Assembly (NCBI RefSeq): GCF_008974245.1
Contig: NZ_BBZI01000005.1
Coordinates: 1,222,222-1,286,221, forward strand
Length of the DNA stretch: 64,000 nucleotides
DNA from: Streptomyces abyssomicinicus
GTDB taxonomy: Bacteria; Actinomycetota; Actinomycetes; Streptomycetales; Streptomycetaceae
Direction of reading: 5' to 3'
Shown here: positions 1-8,571 of the stretch, piece after piece
How positions within the stretch are numbered: the first letter of the stretch is position 1
How the letters are laid out: every line of letters begins with the position of its first letter
Program-made: the position numbers and the translations under genes
Notes under the pieces: generated by a model
What the model was told of the DNA's origin: nothing
The model's database searches: none
What the model saw: the letters and a program-made list of their open reading frames with translations, nothing else

Positions 1-254
1 AGGAGACCGAGCGCCGCTTCCGCGCGCTGAGCCAGGAGTTCCCCGAGCCCCGGATGCGGCGCTACCTGCGCCAGGTCGAACGCGGGATCGCCGGCTCACG
101 CGACTACTCCCTCATCGCCTATCGCTACCACGGCCCCGGCTTCGCCCGGCGCCACGGCGGCGGTTACGTCCCCGCGCGGACCAGCGGCTGGCTGACCCTC
201 ACGCCCCGGCGCACGAGCCTGACCGACGGCCCCGCCGTTCCCGTGGCAACGTAG
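1..254 (+). CDS. C-terminal end of an unidentified protein (partial)
   Basis: The frame beginning at base 3 is open from the window edge and stops with TAG at 252-254, giving about 83 residues. It reads as a basic N-terminal stretch rich in Arg and Glu (ETERRFRALSQEF at the edge), followed by a Gly/Arg/Tyr-rich end. The start lies outside the window, so an internal Met at 54 should not be taken as the start. I do not recognise the family. Codon use is normal for the region. The next gene is convergent. Confidence 0.55.
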   Translation, partial: ETERRFRALSQEFPEPRMRRYLRQVERGIAGSRDYSLIAYRYHGPGFARRHGGGYVPARTSGWLTLTPRRTSLTDGPAVPVAT

Positions 255-454
255 GCCGGGGCGGAGTGAACGACGGCCACCCGTACGGGGCGGGTGAACC
301 ACCCGGGCCCGGTGGATCGGTGGCGCCGGAGCCCGTTGGACGGGGCGACCGGATGCGCCGGGGTGCTCCGGACGGGCGCGGCGGACGCTCCGACACGGGC
401 GGGGGCAGCGGCCCTCGGTCGGAGCGAGGGCTGGGTCGGCCCTGGCGAAGGGCT

Positions 455-1741
455 TCACCCCGCCGGGGCGGGGGCGGCCATCTCGCCGAGGGTGAGCAGC
501 AGGCGGTCGCGGGGGTCGCGCAGGCTGCGGCCGGTGAGCTGCTCGATCTGCCGCATGCGGTAGATGACGGTGTTGCGGTGGCAGAACAGCTGCTTGGCCG
601 CGTGGGTCGGCGACCCGTGGTGGGCGAGCAGCGCGCGCAGCGTCTCCAGCAGGACGGCCGCCTGATGGGGCGGCTGGGCGAGCAGCGGGCTCACCGTCCT
701 CTCGACCAGTAAGGCGGTCGCCTCCGGGCTGGCGCGCAGCAGCACCTCGGGCAGGCGGTCGGTCACCGGGACCACCCCCGTCGTGCCCCGCGGCACGGTC
801 TCCGCGGCCTGGACGGCGAGACGGTAGGCGGTGGCGAAGCCCGCCAGGCCGTCGGGGGCGGCGGCCACCCCCGCCCGGCCGACGACCGCCGGCTCCAGCG
901 CGCGCACCAGGCCGTCCACGCCGGTTCCGCCGGCCGCGACCAGGCCGAAGGTGATGTCGCCGCGGACGTGCCAGCAGGACGTCACCCCCAGCCGCTCGAG
1001 GCGGTCCTCGGCGCCGCGGACCGGGCCGTCGGGCAGCCCGTCGAACGGGGCGACCACGCAGGCCACCGGCTCGCCGGCGCCCAGCCCCAGCACCTCTCGG
1101 GCCTCGGCGGCGAAGACCGGATCGGCGCCGCGCCCCTCGACCAGGCCGTCGAGCAGCCGCTGACGGCGCTGCAGGTCACGGTTGTGGAGCCGGGCCTCCT
1201 CGCGGCGGTAGGACTCCACCAGCGTGGCGTTCTGAAGGTCCAGCGCCGCCCAGATCTGCCGCCCGGCCAGCAGCAGCACCCGGTCGTCGGCCTCCTGGTC
1301 CGGGCGGCCGTGCCGGTTCAGCAGGGCCTCCCACAGCACCCGCGAGCCCAGGCTGTAGGCGTTGAGCACATGTTCCATGCGCACACCCTGCCGGGCGCGG
1401 CGGCGGCCGGTCTCCCGCCACAGGTACACGGTGCTCTCACCGGTGCGGGCCAGGCCGGCCATGGTGCGGATGCCGCGGTGCACGTGCTCGCGGACACTCG
1501 AGCGGATGTCCGCCCGCAGTTCGGGACCGGCCTCGCCGTGCCAGTCCTTGTCCAGCAGGGTCAGCGTGATGTCGTCGGCGATGGCGTCGGCGTGCGGCAG
1601 CAGCGAGGCCCACGCGCGCTCCACGGCGCGGCGCGGCCCTCGGGCGGTCGTGGACGCGTCGTCCCGGCCCTCGCCGCCGGACTCGGCCGACGAGGCGGTT
1701 GTGGCAGTTGTGGCAGTTGTCAGGCCCATGCCTTTGCCCAT
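455..1741 (-). CDS. PucR/CdaR-type transcriptional regulator
   Basis: 428 residues. The C-terminal 60 residues are a typical PucR helix-turn-helix: LLETLRALLAHHGS, then HAAKQLFCHRNTVIYRM. The middle resembles the degenerate GGDEF-like region of this family. The N-terminal 150 residues are helical and resemble the RsbRD-type input domain. Members regulate catabolic genes, often for purines, amino acids or acidic compounds. It is divergent from the ABC importer that begins at 1941, with about 200 bases between them, so it probably controls that operon. The start is either the ATG at 1741 (MGKGMG) or the ATG at 1729. Neither has a strong SD sequence, and the region is preceded by Thr/Ala-rich low complexity. 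The open frame runs on upstream into the divergent operon, but that part is antisense to it. Confidence 0.85.
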   Translation of the reverse strand: MGKGMGLTTATTATTASSAESGGEGRDDASTTARGPRRAVERAWASLLPHADAIADDITLTLLDKDWHGEAGPELRADIRSSVREHVHRGIRTMAGLARTGESTVYLWRETGRRRARQGVRMEHVLNAYSLGSRVLWEALLNRHGRPDQEADDRVLLLAGRQIWAALDLQNATLVESYRREEARLHNRDLQRRQRLLDGLVEGRGADPVFAAEAREVLGLGAGEPVACVVAPFDGLPDGPVRGAEDRLERLGVTSCWHVRGDITFGLVAAGGTGVDGLVRALEPAVVGRAGVAAAPDGLAGFATAYRLAVQAAETVPRGTTGVVPVTDRLPEVLLRASPEATALLVERTVSPLLAQPPHQAAVLLETLRALLAHHGSPTHAAKQLFCHRNTVIYRMRQIEQLTGRSLRDPRDRLLLTLGEMAAPAPAG

Positions 1742-1802
1742 GCCCCGGAGGATGGCACGGAGCGCACAGCCGCGCCAGCCCTGGCGCAGGGGGCCAGGGC
1801 GC

Positions 1803-1851
1803 TGCGCACCAGCGACTTTGTGCGCACCGCCCATGTCGGATTCTGTGCACA
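1803..1851. promoter_or_regulatory. Candidate operator sites between pucR-type gene and importer
   Basis: Three related TGYGCAC elements lie in the divergent spacer: TGCGCAC at 1803-1809, TTGTGCGCAC at 1818-1827 and the palindrome TGTGCACA at 1844-1851. Their position between the regulator and the importer suggests a shared operator, but no published site for this regulator is known to me. Confidence 0.3.
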
Positions 1852-1940
1852 GCGCCCACGGTAGGGGATCGCCGGAGCCGAACAGCCAGGCAGCCGTCCC
1901 CGGGCGGGGAGCCCGGCAAGGGGCAGACAGGGAGCGCGCG

Positions 1941-2840
1941 TTGAGCCCACCCACGACCGCAACCACGGAGCGCACCGACCGCGAAGGCGGACCGCCGGCG
2001 GTCTTCTCGATCACCGATGTGTCGGTCCGCTTCGGAGGCGTCCAGGCACTGTCCGCGGTCTCGCTCGACGTGGCGCCCCGGCAGGTGCTGGGCGTCATCG
2101 GGCCCAACGGGGCGGGCAAGACGACGCTGTTCAACGTGGCCTGCGGCTTCGTGCGCCCGGACACCGGACGGCTGCTGTGGAAGGGCGAGGAGCTGACCGG
2201 GCTGCGTCCGCACCGGCTGGCCTCCCTGGGCATCGGCCGGACCCTCCAGGGCCTCGGCCTCTTCGACCGGATGACCGTCCTGGAGAACGTGATGGTCGGC
2301 GCCGACCGGCACGCCAGGACCGGCTTCGCCTCCGCCCTGTTCGGCCTGGGCCGCGGCGCCCGGGACGACGCCGCCCTCGCCGCGCGGGCCCGGGAGGCGC
2401 TGGCCGGTCTCGGCGTGGAGCGGTACGCGGACCGTCTCCCCGGCAGCCTGCCGTACCCGGTCCGCAAACGGGTCGCCCTGGCCCGCGCGCTGGTCGGCGA
2501 ACCGGAACTGCTGCTGCTGGACGAACCGGCCGGCGGCCTGGCCAACGACGACATGGCCGAACTCGGAGAGCTGATCCGCGGGCTGACCGACCGGATGGCC
2601 GTGATGCTGGTCGAGCACCACATGGATCTGGTGATGAGTGTGTGCGACGACATCACCGTCCTCGACTTCGGCCGGGTCATCGCCCGCGGCGGACCCGACG
2701 AGGTGCGCCGCGATCCCGCCGTCGTCGCCGCCTACCTCGGCGAAGAGGTCGGCGACGACGCCGGTGACGTGGCCGGCGGAGAGACCGGCGGAGAGACCGG
2801 CGAGGAAACCGGCGACCGGCGGCCCGGGGCGGGGGAGTGA
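1941..2840 (+). CDS. livG: Branched-chain amino acid-type ABC importer, ATP-binding protein (LivG-like)
   Basis: 299 residues from a TTG at 1941, chosen because AGGGAG lies 6 bases upstream. It powers uptake of branched-chain amino acids or a related amide or aromatic substrate from the cytoplasmic face. Walker A is GPNGAGKTT at about residues 54-62, Walker B is LLLLDEPAGG, and the C-terminal LivG-type EHHMDLVMSVCD segment is present. The signature helix is unusual: PYPVRKRVALARA replaces the usual (S/P)YGQQ form. The last 25 residues are an acidic Gly/Glu/Thr repeat (GGETGGETGEETG). It is the first gene of the livG-livF-livH-livM-binding protein operon, and the next ATG follows its stop by one base. 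Confidence 0.88.
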   Translation: MSPPTTATTERTDREGGPPAVFSITDVSVRFGGVQALSAVSLDVAPRQVLGVIGPNGAGKTTLFNVACGFVRPDTGRLLWKGEELTGLRPHRLASLGIGRTLQGLGLFDRMTVLENVMVGADRHARTGFASALFGLGRGARDDAALAARAREALAGLGVERYADRLPGSLPYPVRKRVALARALVGEPELLLLDEPAGGLANDDMAELGELIRGLTDRMAVMLVEHHMDLVMSVCDDITVLDFGRVIARGGPDEVRRDPAVVAAYLGEEVGDDAGDVAGGETGGETGEETGDRRPGAGE

Positions 2841-2841
2841 C

Positions 2842-3546
2842 ATGTTCGAAGTAAGGGACCTGACCACCTCCTACGGACCGGTCCGCGCCCTGGACGGGGT
2901 GTCCTTCACGGCCCGAGAGGGCAGGGTCACCGCCGTCCTCGGGGCCAACGGCGCCGGCAAGACCACCCTGCTGCGCACGGCCTCCGGACTGGTGCGCCCG
3001 CAACGCGGGCAGGTGCTGCTCGAGGGCCGGGACATCACCCGAACCCCCGCCGAGGACATGGCCCGGCTCGGTCTGGCCCACGTCCCCGAGGGCCGGGGCG
3101 TGATCACCGAACTGACCGTGGAGGAGAACCTCCGGCTGGGCGGACTGCACCGCCCCGCCCGGACCCGCGCGGCCGACGTCGAGCGGATCTGCCGCCTCTT
3201 CCCGGTGCTCGGCGAACGCCACGACGCCACCGCGCACGTCCTGTCCGGCGGCGAGCGGCAGATGCTGGTCATCGGCCGCGCCCTGATGGCCGCCCCCAAG
3301 GTGCTGCTGCTGGACGAGCCCTCCCTCGGCCTCGCCCCCCGGATCGTCGCCCAGATCTTCGGCCTGCTGCGTTCCCTGGTCGCGAGCGACGGCCTGACCG
3401 TGGTGCTGGTCGAACAGAACGCCCGCAGCGCCCTGTCCATCGCCGACGTCGGCGTGGTGCTCAACCTCGGCAAGGTCGTCGTCCAGGACGACGCCGCGGC
3501 GCTGGCCGCCGACGAGAAGCTCCGCCACGCCTACCTCGGCTTCTGA
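2842..3546 (+). CDS. livF: Branched-chain amino acid-type ABC importer, ATP-binding protein (LivF-like)
   Basis: 234 residues, close to the usual LivF length. Walker A is GANGAGKTT at residues 34-42. The signature LSGGERQML is intact, unlike in the LivG partner, and Walker B is LLLDEPSLGLAP. The segment HVPEGRGVITELTVEENL is characteristic of LivF. The ATG lies one base after the livG stop, with GGGGGAG just upstream inside livG, so translation is probably coupled. It is expected to form a heterodimer with LivG beneath the LivH/LivM permease pair. Confidence 0.92.
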   Translation: MFEVRDLTTSYGPVRALDGVSFTAREGRVTAVLGANGAGKTTLLRTASGLVRPQRGQVLLEGRDITRTPAEDMARLGLAHVPEGRGVITELTVEENLRLGGLHRPARTRAADVERICRLFPVLGERHDATAHVLSGGERQMLVIGRALMAAPKVLLLDEPSLGLAPRIVAQIFGLLRSLVASDGLTVVLVEQNARSALSIADVGVVLNLGKVVVQDDAAALAADEKLRHAYLGF

Positions 3547-3641
3547 CCCCGGCTCCCGCCCCAGGGTTTCGCCCCCGGCCTCTGACCCGCACCTCTTACC
3601 CCCGGCTTCCGACCCTTGGTTCCTGACCCACGGGAGACCTC

Positions 3642-4520
3642 GTGCAGCAGCTCCTCACCACCGCGCTCGGCGGGCTGACCCTCGGAGCGGTCTACGCGGC
3701 GTTCGCGCTGGCGCTCTGCCTGATCTGGCGTTCCACCCGGATCGTCAACTTCGCCCAGGCGCCCATGGCGATGATCACCACCTACATCGCCCTGGTGATC
3801 ATCGACGCGGGCCACTCCTACTGGACCGGGTTCGCCGCGGCGCTGATCGGCGGCCTGCTGCTCGGCGCGGTGGTGGAACGCGTGGTGGTCCGGCCCGTCG
3901 AGGGCAAGGCCGAGATCAACGCGGTGATCCTCACCCTCGGCCTGTTCATCCTCATCCACGCCGTCGCCGGGATCGTCTTCGGATCCCGCTACCGCTCCTT
4001 CCCCGCGCCCTTCGGGGTGCGCGGCCTCACCGTCGGCGACACCTCCATCGCGCTCACCGGCTTCGGCGTGTTCACCGTCGTCGCCGTGGTGGTGGTGATG
4101 GGGCTGCTGGTGCTGCTGTTCCGGTACACCGAGGTCGGGCTCAGGATGCGGGCCGCCGCCTTCAACCAGGAGGTCGCCCGCATCCTGGGCGTCAAGGTCG
4201 GCCGGATGCTCACCCTCGGCTGGGCGCTGGCCGCCCTGGTCGGCTCGCTCTCCGGACTGCTCATCGCCGGCGGCAGCCTGGTGCACCCCGCGTACATGGA
4301 CTCGGTGGTGGTCTACGGCTTCGTCGCCGCCGTCCTCGGCGGCCTGGACAGTCCCGTCGGCTCGGTGATCGGCGGGATGCTGCTCGGCCTGTCGCTGAGC
4401 GCCGTCAGCGGCTACCTCGGCTCCGAACTCGTGCCGCTCGCCGCACTCGTGATCCTGATGGCCGTGCTGCTGCTGCGGCCCGGCGGCCTCTTCTCCCACC
4501 ACGCGGAACGGAGGGTCTGA
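3642..4520 (+). CDS. livH: Branched-chain amino acid-type ABC importer, permease (LivH-like)
   Basis: 292 residues from a GTG at 3642, with GGGAGA 8 bases upstream. It is a hydrophobic protein with about eight membrane segments. The N-terminus GLTLGAVYAAFALALCLIW and the loop around ARILGVKVGRM, which should contact the ATPases, match the LivH family. The 95-base spacer after livF is made of imperfect repeats of a TCTGACCCCGGC-like unit and has no gene. Translation then runs to TGA five bases before livM. Confidence 0.9.
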   Translation: MQQLLTTALGGLTLGAVYAAFALALCLIWRSTRIVNFAQAPMAMITTYIALVIIDAGHSYWTGFAAALIGGLLLGAVVERVVVRPVEGKAEINAVILTLGLFILIHAVAGIVFGSRYRSFPAPFGVRGLTVGDTSIALTGFGVFTVVAVVVVMGLLVLLFRYTEVGLRMRAAAFNQEVARILGVKVGRMLTLGWALAALVGSLSGLLIAGGSLVHPAYMDSVVVYGFVAAVLGGLDSPVGSVIGGMLLGLSLSAVSGYLGSELVPLAALVILMAVLLLRPGGLFSHHAERRV

Positions 4521-4525
4521 CGACC

Positions 4526-5611
4526 ATGCCCACCACCACGGAAACCGCGGAGAAGGCCCACGCCGCCGAGCCCCGGGGAGGGCTGCGGAGGCGCTGGGGG
4601 AACTCGGTGCTGCCGCGGCACCTGACCCTCGCCGCCCTCGGCCTGCTCGCGGTCACGGTCGTGCTGGAGACGACCGGCTCCTTCGCCAACTCGCAGCTGG
4701 CGTCGATGGCCTACCTCGGCATCGCGGCCGGCGGCCTCACCGTCCTGACCGGACTCAACGGACAACTCTCCCTCGGCCACGGCGCGTTCATGGCCGTCGG
4801 CGCCTACACCACGGCGCTGTTCCTCGACGGCGACAACCCCCTCCCACTGCCCGGCGTCCTCGCGGCGGCCACCCTGGTGACGCTGCTGGTCGGCGCCGCC
4901 GTGGGCGTCGCCGCCGCGCGGCTGCACGGCCCGTACATCGCGGGCGCCACGCTGGCGCTCGCCGTCGCGGTACCGGGCGTGGTGCTCCACTTCGACCGCC
5001 TCGGCGGGGAACAGGGGCTGGGCGTCCGGATGCCCGAGACCCCCGCATGGGTGCTGGACGCCGCCTACTTCGTCACCGGCAGCGAACTGAATCCCACCAA
5101 GTACGTCGCCTACATCGGCTGGGCGGCGCTGGTCGTCACCTACGTGCTGCTCGCCAACCTGATGCGCGGCCGGGTCGGCCGCACCTGGCGGGCCGTGCGC
5201 GACGACGAGGTGGCCGCCGAGATCGCGGGCGTCCACCTGGGCCGGGCGCGGGTGCTGGCGTTCGTGGTCAGCACCGCCTGCGCGGGCCTGGCCGGCGCGG
5301 TGATGGCGATGGCCGTGCGGATCACCGCGCCGAGCGGCTTCTCGCTCACCCTCTCGCTGACCCTGCTCAGCGCCGTGGTGCTGGGCGGCCTGGGCAGCCT
5401 GACCGGCGCCCTGATCGGCTCCGCGCTGCTGACCTTCCTCCCGCACCTGGTCACCGGCGTCGGGGTGGACGCCGGGCTCACCGACGTCCGGGCGGCCGAA
5501 CTCGCCCCCGCCGTGTACGGGTTGACGATGATCGTGGTGATCCTCGTCGCGCCCGCCGGCATCACCGGAACGGTCCGCAACCTGTGGCGGCGGCGCAGGG
5601 GCGCCGCGTGA
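4526..5611 (+). CDS. livM: Branched-chain amino acid-type ABC importer, permease (LivM-like)
   Basis: 361 residues. A hydrophilic N-terminus of about 35 residues precedes eight to ten membrane segments. The family motif GLNGQLSLGHGAFMAVGAY is present at about residues 75-93, and the coupling loop contains VAAEIAGVHLGRARVLAF. The ATG is five bases after the livH stop, so the two permeases are likely co-translated. The C-terminal tail RNLWRRRRGAA is basic and should lie in the cytoplasm. With LivH it forms the membrane channel. Confidence 0.9.
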   Translation: MPTTTETAEKAHAAEPRGGLRRRWGNSVLPRHLTLAALGLLAVTVVLETTGSFANSQLASMAYLGIAAGGLTVLTGLNGQLSLGHGAFMAVGAYTTALFLDGDNPLPLPGVLAAATLVTLLVGAAVGVAAARLHGPYIAGATLALAVAVPGVVLHFDRLGGEQGLGVRMPETPAWVLDAAYFVTGSELNPTKYVAYIGWAALVVTYVLLANLMRGRVGRTWRAVRDDEVAAEIAGVHLGRARVLAFVVSTACAGLAGAVMAMAVRITAPSGFSLTLSLTLLSAVVLGGLGSLTGALIGSALLTFLPHLVTGVGVDAGLTDVRAAELAPAVYGLTMIVVILVAPAGITGTVRNLWRRRRGAA

Positions 5612-5673
5612 GGGCCGCCACCGGACCCACGCGGCGGCACCCCGGGCCGCACCACACCGAAGGAGGCACCACC

Positions 5674-7017
5674 GTGCAGCGCACACGAAGGTTCCGTCGC
5701 GCGACGCGACTCGTCGGCCTGCTCACCGCGGGCGCCCTGCTCGCCGCGTGCGGCGCCGGCGGGCGGCCCGACGACGGCGAGGGGAAGACCACGCCCGACG
5801 TCGGCATCACCGACGACACCATCAAGATCGGCGGCCACTTCCCGCTGACCGGTGTCGCCGCCCCCGGCTACAGCGAGATCCCCAGCGGCCACAAGGCCTA
5901 CTACGACTACGTCAACGCCAACGGCGGGGTGAACGGCCGCAAGATCGAGTACGTGGTCAAGGACGACGCCTACAACCCGACCAACACCAGCACCGTCACC
6001 AACGAACTGGTCCTCAAGGAGGAGATCTTCGGCATGGTGGCCGGGCTCGGTACGCCCACCCACACCGCCGTGGTCGACTTCCTGAACGCCGAGAAGGTCC
6101 CCGACCTGATGGTCTCCAGCGGCTCCCTGATGTGGGGAGACGACCCCTCGAAGCGGCCGTGGACCTTCGGCTGGCAGCCGGACTACATGATCGAGGGCAA
6201 GATCATCGGTCAGTGGGTCAAGGACAACATGCCCGACGCCAAGGTCGGCCTGTTCCTCCAGGACGACGACTTCGGCCGCGACGGCGAGGCGGGCGCCCGC
6301 AAGTACATCGACGGCCAGATCGTCGAGACCGTCAGGTACACGCCCGGCAACACCGACGTCGCCCCGCAGCTGGCCAAGCTCCAGGCGGCCGACGTCGACC
6401 TGGTCCTCGGCTTCAACGTGCCGTCCTACACGGCGCTGAGCCAGCTCACCGCCATGAAGATCAACTTCAAGCCGAAGTGGTTCTACAGCAACGTCGGTTC
6501 CGACCCGGCGCTGGTCGGCTCCCTGCTGGCCCGGTTCTCCGAGGGCAAGGTCAAGAGCAGCGCCGCCCTGCTCGACGGCGTCCTCACCACCGAGTACATC
6601 CCCGGTGTCGACGCCACCGACAGCGAGTGGCTGAAGCTGTGGCAGAAGGTGTGGGACGCCCACGGCGCGGAGGGCGAGCTCACCAACTACCGCATCTACG
6701 GCATGTCCCAGGCCTACACCTTCGTCCAGGCGCTCCAGGCCGCCGGGGACGACCCCTCCCGCGAGGGCGTGGTCGACGCGCTGGAGAAGGTCGGCGCCAC
6801 CCTGGAGGGTCCCGGACTCGCCCCGTTCCGGTACTCCGAGGAGAGCCACCTCGGCATCTCCGGCATGGAGGTCGTCCGCCTGAAGGACGGCAAGGGCGAG
6901 TCCCTGACGCCCGTCCTGGTCACCGACATCGGTGACGCGCCGATCACGGAGGACGACTCCGCGGCGAAGGACGTACCGCCGGCGAACGGCATCCCGGACG
7001 TCAAGCCGGCGTCCTGA
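5674..7017 (+). CDS. ABC importer substrate-binding lipoprotein (type I periplasmic-binding fold, LivJ-like)
   Basis: 447 residues from a GTG at 5674, with AGGAGG 7 bases upstream. The N-terminus is a lipoprotein signal: basic RTRRFRRATR, a hydrophobic core, then the lipobox LLAAC at about residues 26-30, so the mature protein should be anchored outside the membrane. Peripla_BP_6 features follow: DTIKIGGHFPLTG, then AYYDYVNANGGVNGRKIEYV. This solute receptor delivers ligand to LivHM. The ligand cannot be read from sequence. The gene closes the five-gene importer operon, and the next gene is convergent. Confidence 0.9.
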   Translation: MQRTRRFRRATRLVGLLTAGALLAACGAGGRPDDGEGKTTPDVGITDDTIKIGGHFPLTGVAAPGYSEIPSGHKAYYDYVNANGGVNGRKIEYVVKDDAYNPTNTSTVTNELVLKEEIFGMVAGLGTPTHTAVVDFLNAEKVPDLMVSSGSLMWGDDPSKRPWTFGWQPDYMIEGKIIGQWVKDNMPDAKVGLFLQDDDFGRDGEAGARKYIDGQIVETVRYTPGNTDVAPQLAKLQAADVDLVLGFNVPSYTALSQLTAMKINFKPKWFYSNVGSDPALVGSLLARFSEGKVKSSAALLDGVLTTEYIPGVDATDSEWLKLWQKVWDAHGAEGELTNYRIYGMSQAYTFVQALQAAGDDPSREGVVDALEKVGATLEGPGLAPFRYSEESHLGISGMEVVRLKDGKGESLTPVLVTDIGDAPITEDDSAAKDVPPANGIPDVKPAS

Positions 7018-7053
7018 CCGGGGGAGTGGTGACGGCAGCCGCCCCACCGGCCG

Positions 7054-7923
7054 TCACCACTCCTCGCCGTCACCGTGCCGAAGCACGCGTCCCCCGCGAT
7101 CCGGCGGACCGGTCGGCCGCGGACCGCCGGTCCCGCCCATCGGAGGCTGCTCGCCATGGAAGTGGCCGGGCCAGTGCGGATCCTCCCAGCGGGCAGGGCC
7201 GGTGAGTCCGATGAGACGTATACGATGCAGCAGTTCCTCGGGCGCGTCCTGGGCTCGCAGCCGCGCGGGGGCGTGACGGACCAGCCAGGCCGCGAGTTCG
7301 GTGCGCAGAGCTTCTTCTTCCGCGTCCGTGGTGTCCCATGCCGCCCAGGGAAGCTCATCACACAGCAGGTCGTACGCCCAATGGGCGGCCGCTGCGGCCA
7401 GGTGCCGGTCGGCGACGCCGTGGTCGAGTGCCTCCCAGGCGGCGAGCCAGGGGCTGAGCGCGCCAGACGCCTCGCAGCACAGCGCGAGGACCTCGTGCAC
7501 GGGGACGGCGGGATCCGTCTCGGCGAGACCATGGGCCCACCAGGCATCCAGAAACTCCCGCACCGCGGCGCTCTGGTGCGCGGGCCACCGCCGCCAGGCA
7601 CCGCGGGCGAACGCACGGCCGACCTCCTCCATGCCACCGGTGGGCTCCACGAGGCCGTTGACCAGCGCCCTGGCGAATTGCGGCAGGACACGGCGCAGCA
7701 CCGCGCCGTGGTCGTCCCAGTCGGGAGCGCTCCAGGTACGACGCAGCAGGTCCGGGTCGAGCACCACGCCCGGGACCTTCAATTGCGCGAGCTCTTCTTC
7801 ACTGCCCCAGTGGCAGACGCACTGGGTCTCGTCGCCGCGGGCGGTCATACCGCGAAAGGTGACGTCCAGGCGGTCCAGAGCGTGGTCGAGCCGGAGCCGT
7901 GCGGAGGTGACGTCGAGGTTCAT
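7054..7923 (-). CDS. Hypothetical protein
   Basis: About 289 residues from the ATG at 7923; a GTG three codons earlier is an alternative. It has no signal peptide or membrane segment. It is rich in Trp, Ala and acidic residues, with mostly helical stretches such as EVGRAFARGAWRRWP and AAAAHWAYDLLCDELPW. The C-terminus is Gly/Pro/Arg-rich. I do not recognise the family. It converges with the importer operon and has normal codon use, so it is probably a real gene. Confidence 0.7.
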   Translation of the reverse strand: MNLDVTSARLRLDHALDRLDVTFRGMTARGDETQCVCHWGSEEELAQLKVPGVVLDPDLLRRTWSAPDWDDHGAVLRRVLPQFARALVNGLVEPTGGMEEVGRAFARGAWRRWPAHQSAAVREFLDAWWAHGLAETDPAVPVHEVLALCCEASGALSPWLAAWEALDHGVADRHLAAAAAHWAYDLLCDELPWAAWDTTDAEEEALRTELAAWLVRHAPARLRAQDAPEELLHRIRLIGLTGPARWEDPHWPGHFHGEQPPMGGTGGPRPTGPPDRGGRVLRHGDGEEW

Positions 7924-8005
7924 CGGTGGCACAGCCTCAAGGGACTCCGGTGACGATTTGCCGGCTCCTCGATTCCGCAGGTGACGTGCAGCAGCGTGCC
8001 GCCGA

Positions 8006-8540
8006 TCACGGCGGGCCCATGCCGCACCCGGGGCGAGGGAACCCCGCCGGATCCGGCGCCGGGTGCTGATCGAGGTCGAGCATCATGTCGAGCGAGAGGG
8101 ACCGGTCCGCCTCCGGGAACGGGCCCACCGGCCGGAAGCCGTTCTTCTCGTAGTAGCGGATGGCGCGGGCATTGGCGGCGCGGACGCCGCCCCACAGGAT
8201 GATTCTCGTCCTGCCGAGCAGTCGTGCGACCTCCGTGACGAGCGGGAGGACGAGCGTCCCGACGCCCCGGTCCTGGTAGTCGTCGGCGAGAGTGAGGCCG
8301 AAGCGACAGTCGGTCGTCCCGGTGAGGCGGATGCCCGCGTCCTCATAGCGCGCGAGGTCCGTCGGTGTCAGAGCGAGGCTGAACTCGAGAAGGCCGACCC
8401 GTCATGGCGGGGCCGGCCAACTGCGCTCCGAGGGCGTACACGCTGTTCACGACGTCCCCGGGCGCCGTCAAGGGGTCACTCCTGACGAGGCCGCGGCACG
8501 CTTCTCCTTCACCTGACGGGCCGGCCGACGTCGTGGCCAC
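8006..8540 (-). pseudogene. Decayed GNAT-family acetyltransferase (frameshifted)
   Basis: The frame 8006-8401 on the minus strand encodes the second half of a GNAT domain: GLLEFSLALTPTDLARYED, then the acetyl-CoA loop region DDYQDRGVGTLVLP, then ARAIRYYEKNGFRPVG. It has no usable start and is preceded by a TGA at 8402-8404. A different minus frame, 8405-8540, supplies a plausible upstream part ending SVYALGAQLAGPAMTG. The two read smoothly as one protein if a one- or two-base shift is placed near 8395-8402. The N-terminal quarter of the fold also seems to be missing. A sequencing indel is an alternative explanation. Confidence 0.5.
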
Positions 8541-8571
8541 GGCGGTGGCGAAGGCGCGGCCCGGCCCGCCG

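Noticed and set aside
455..2680. 741-codon minus-strand frame
   Set aside because: Only the part below 1741 is the PucR-type regulator; the rest is antisense to the importer ATPase and open only because stops are rare in this GC-rich DNA.
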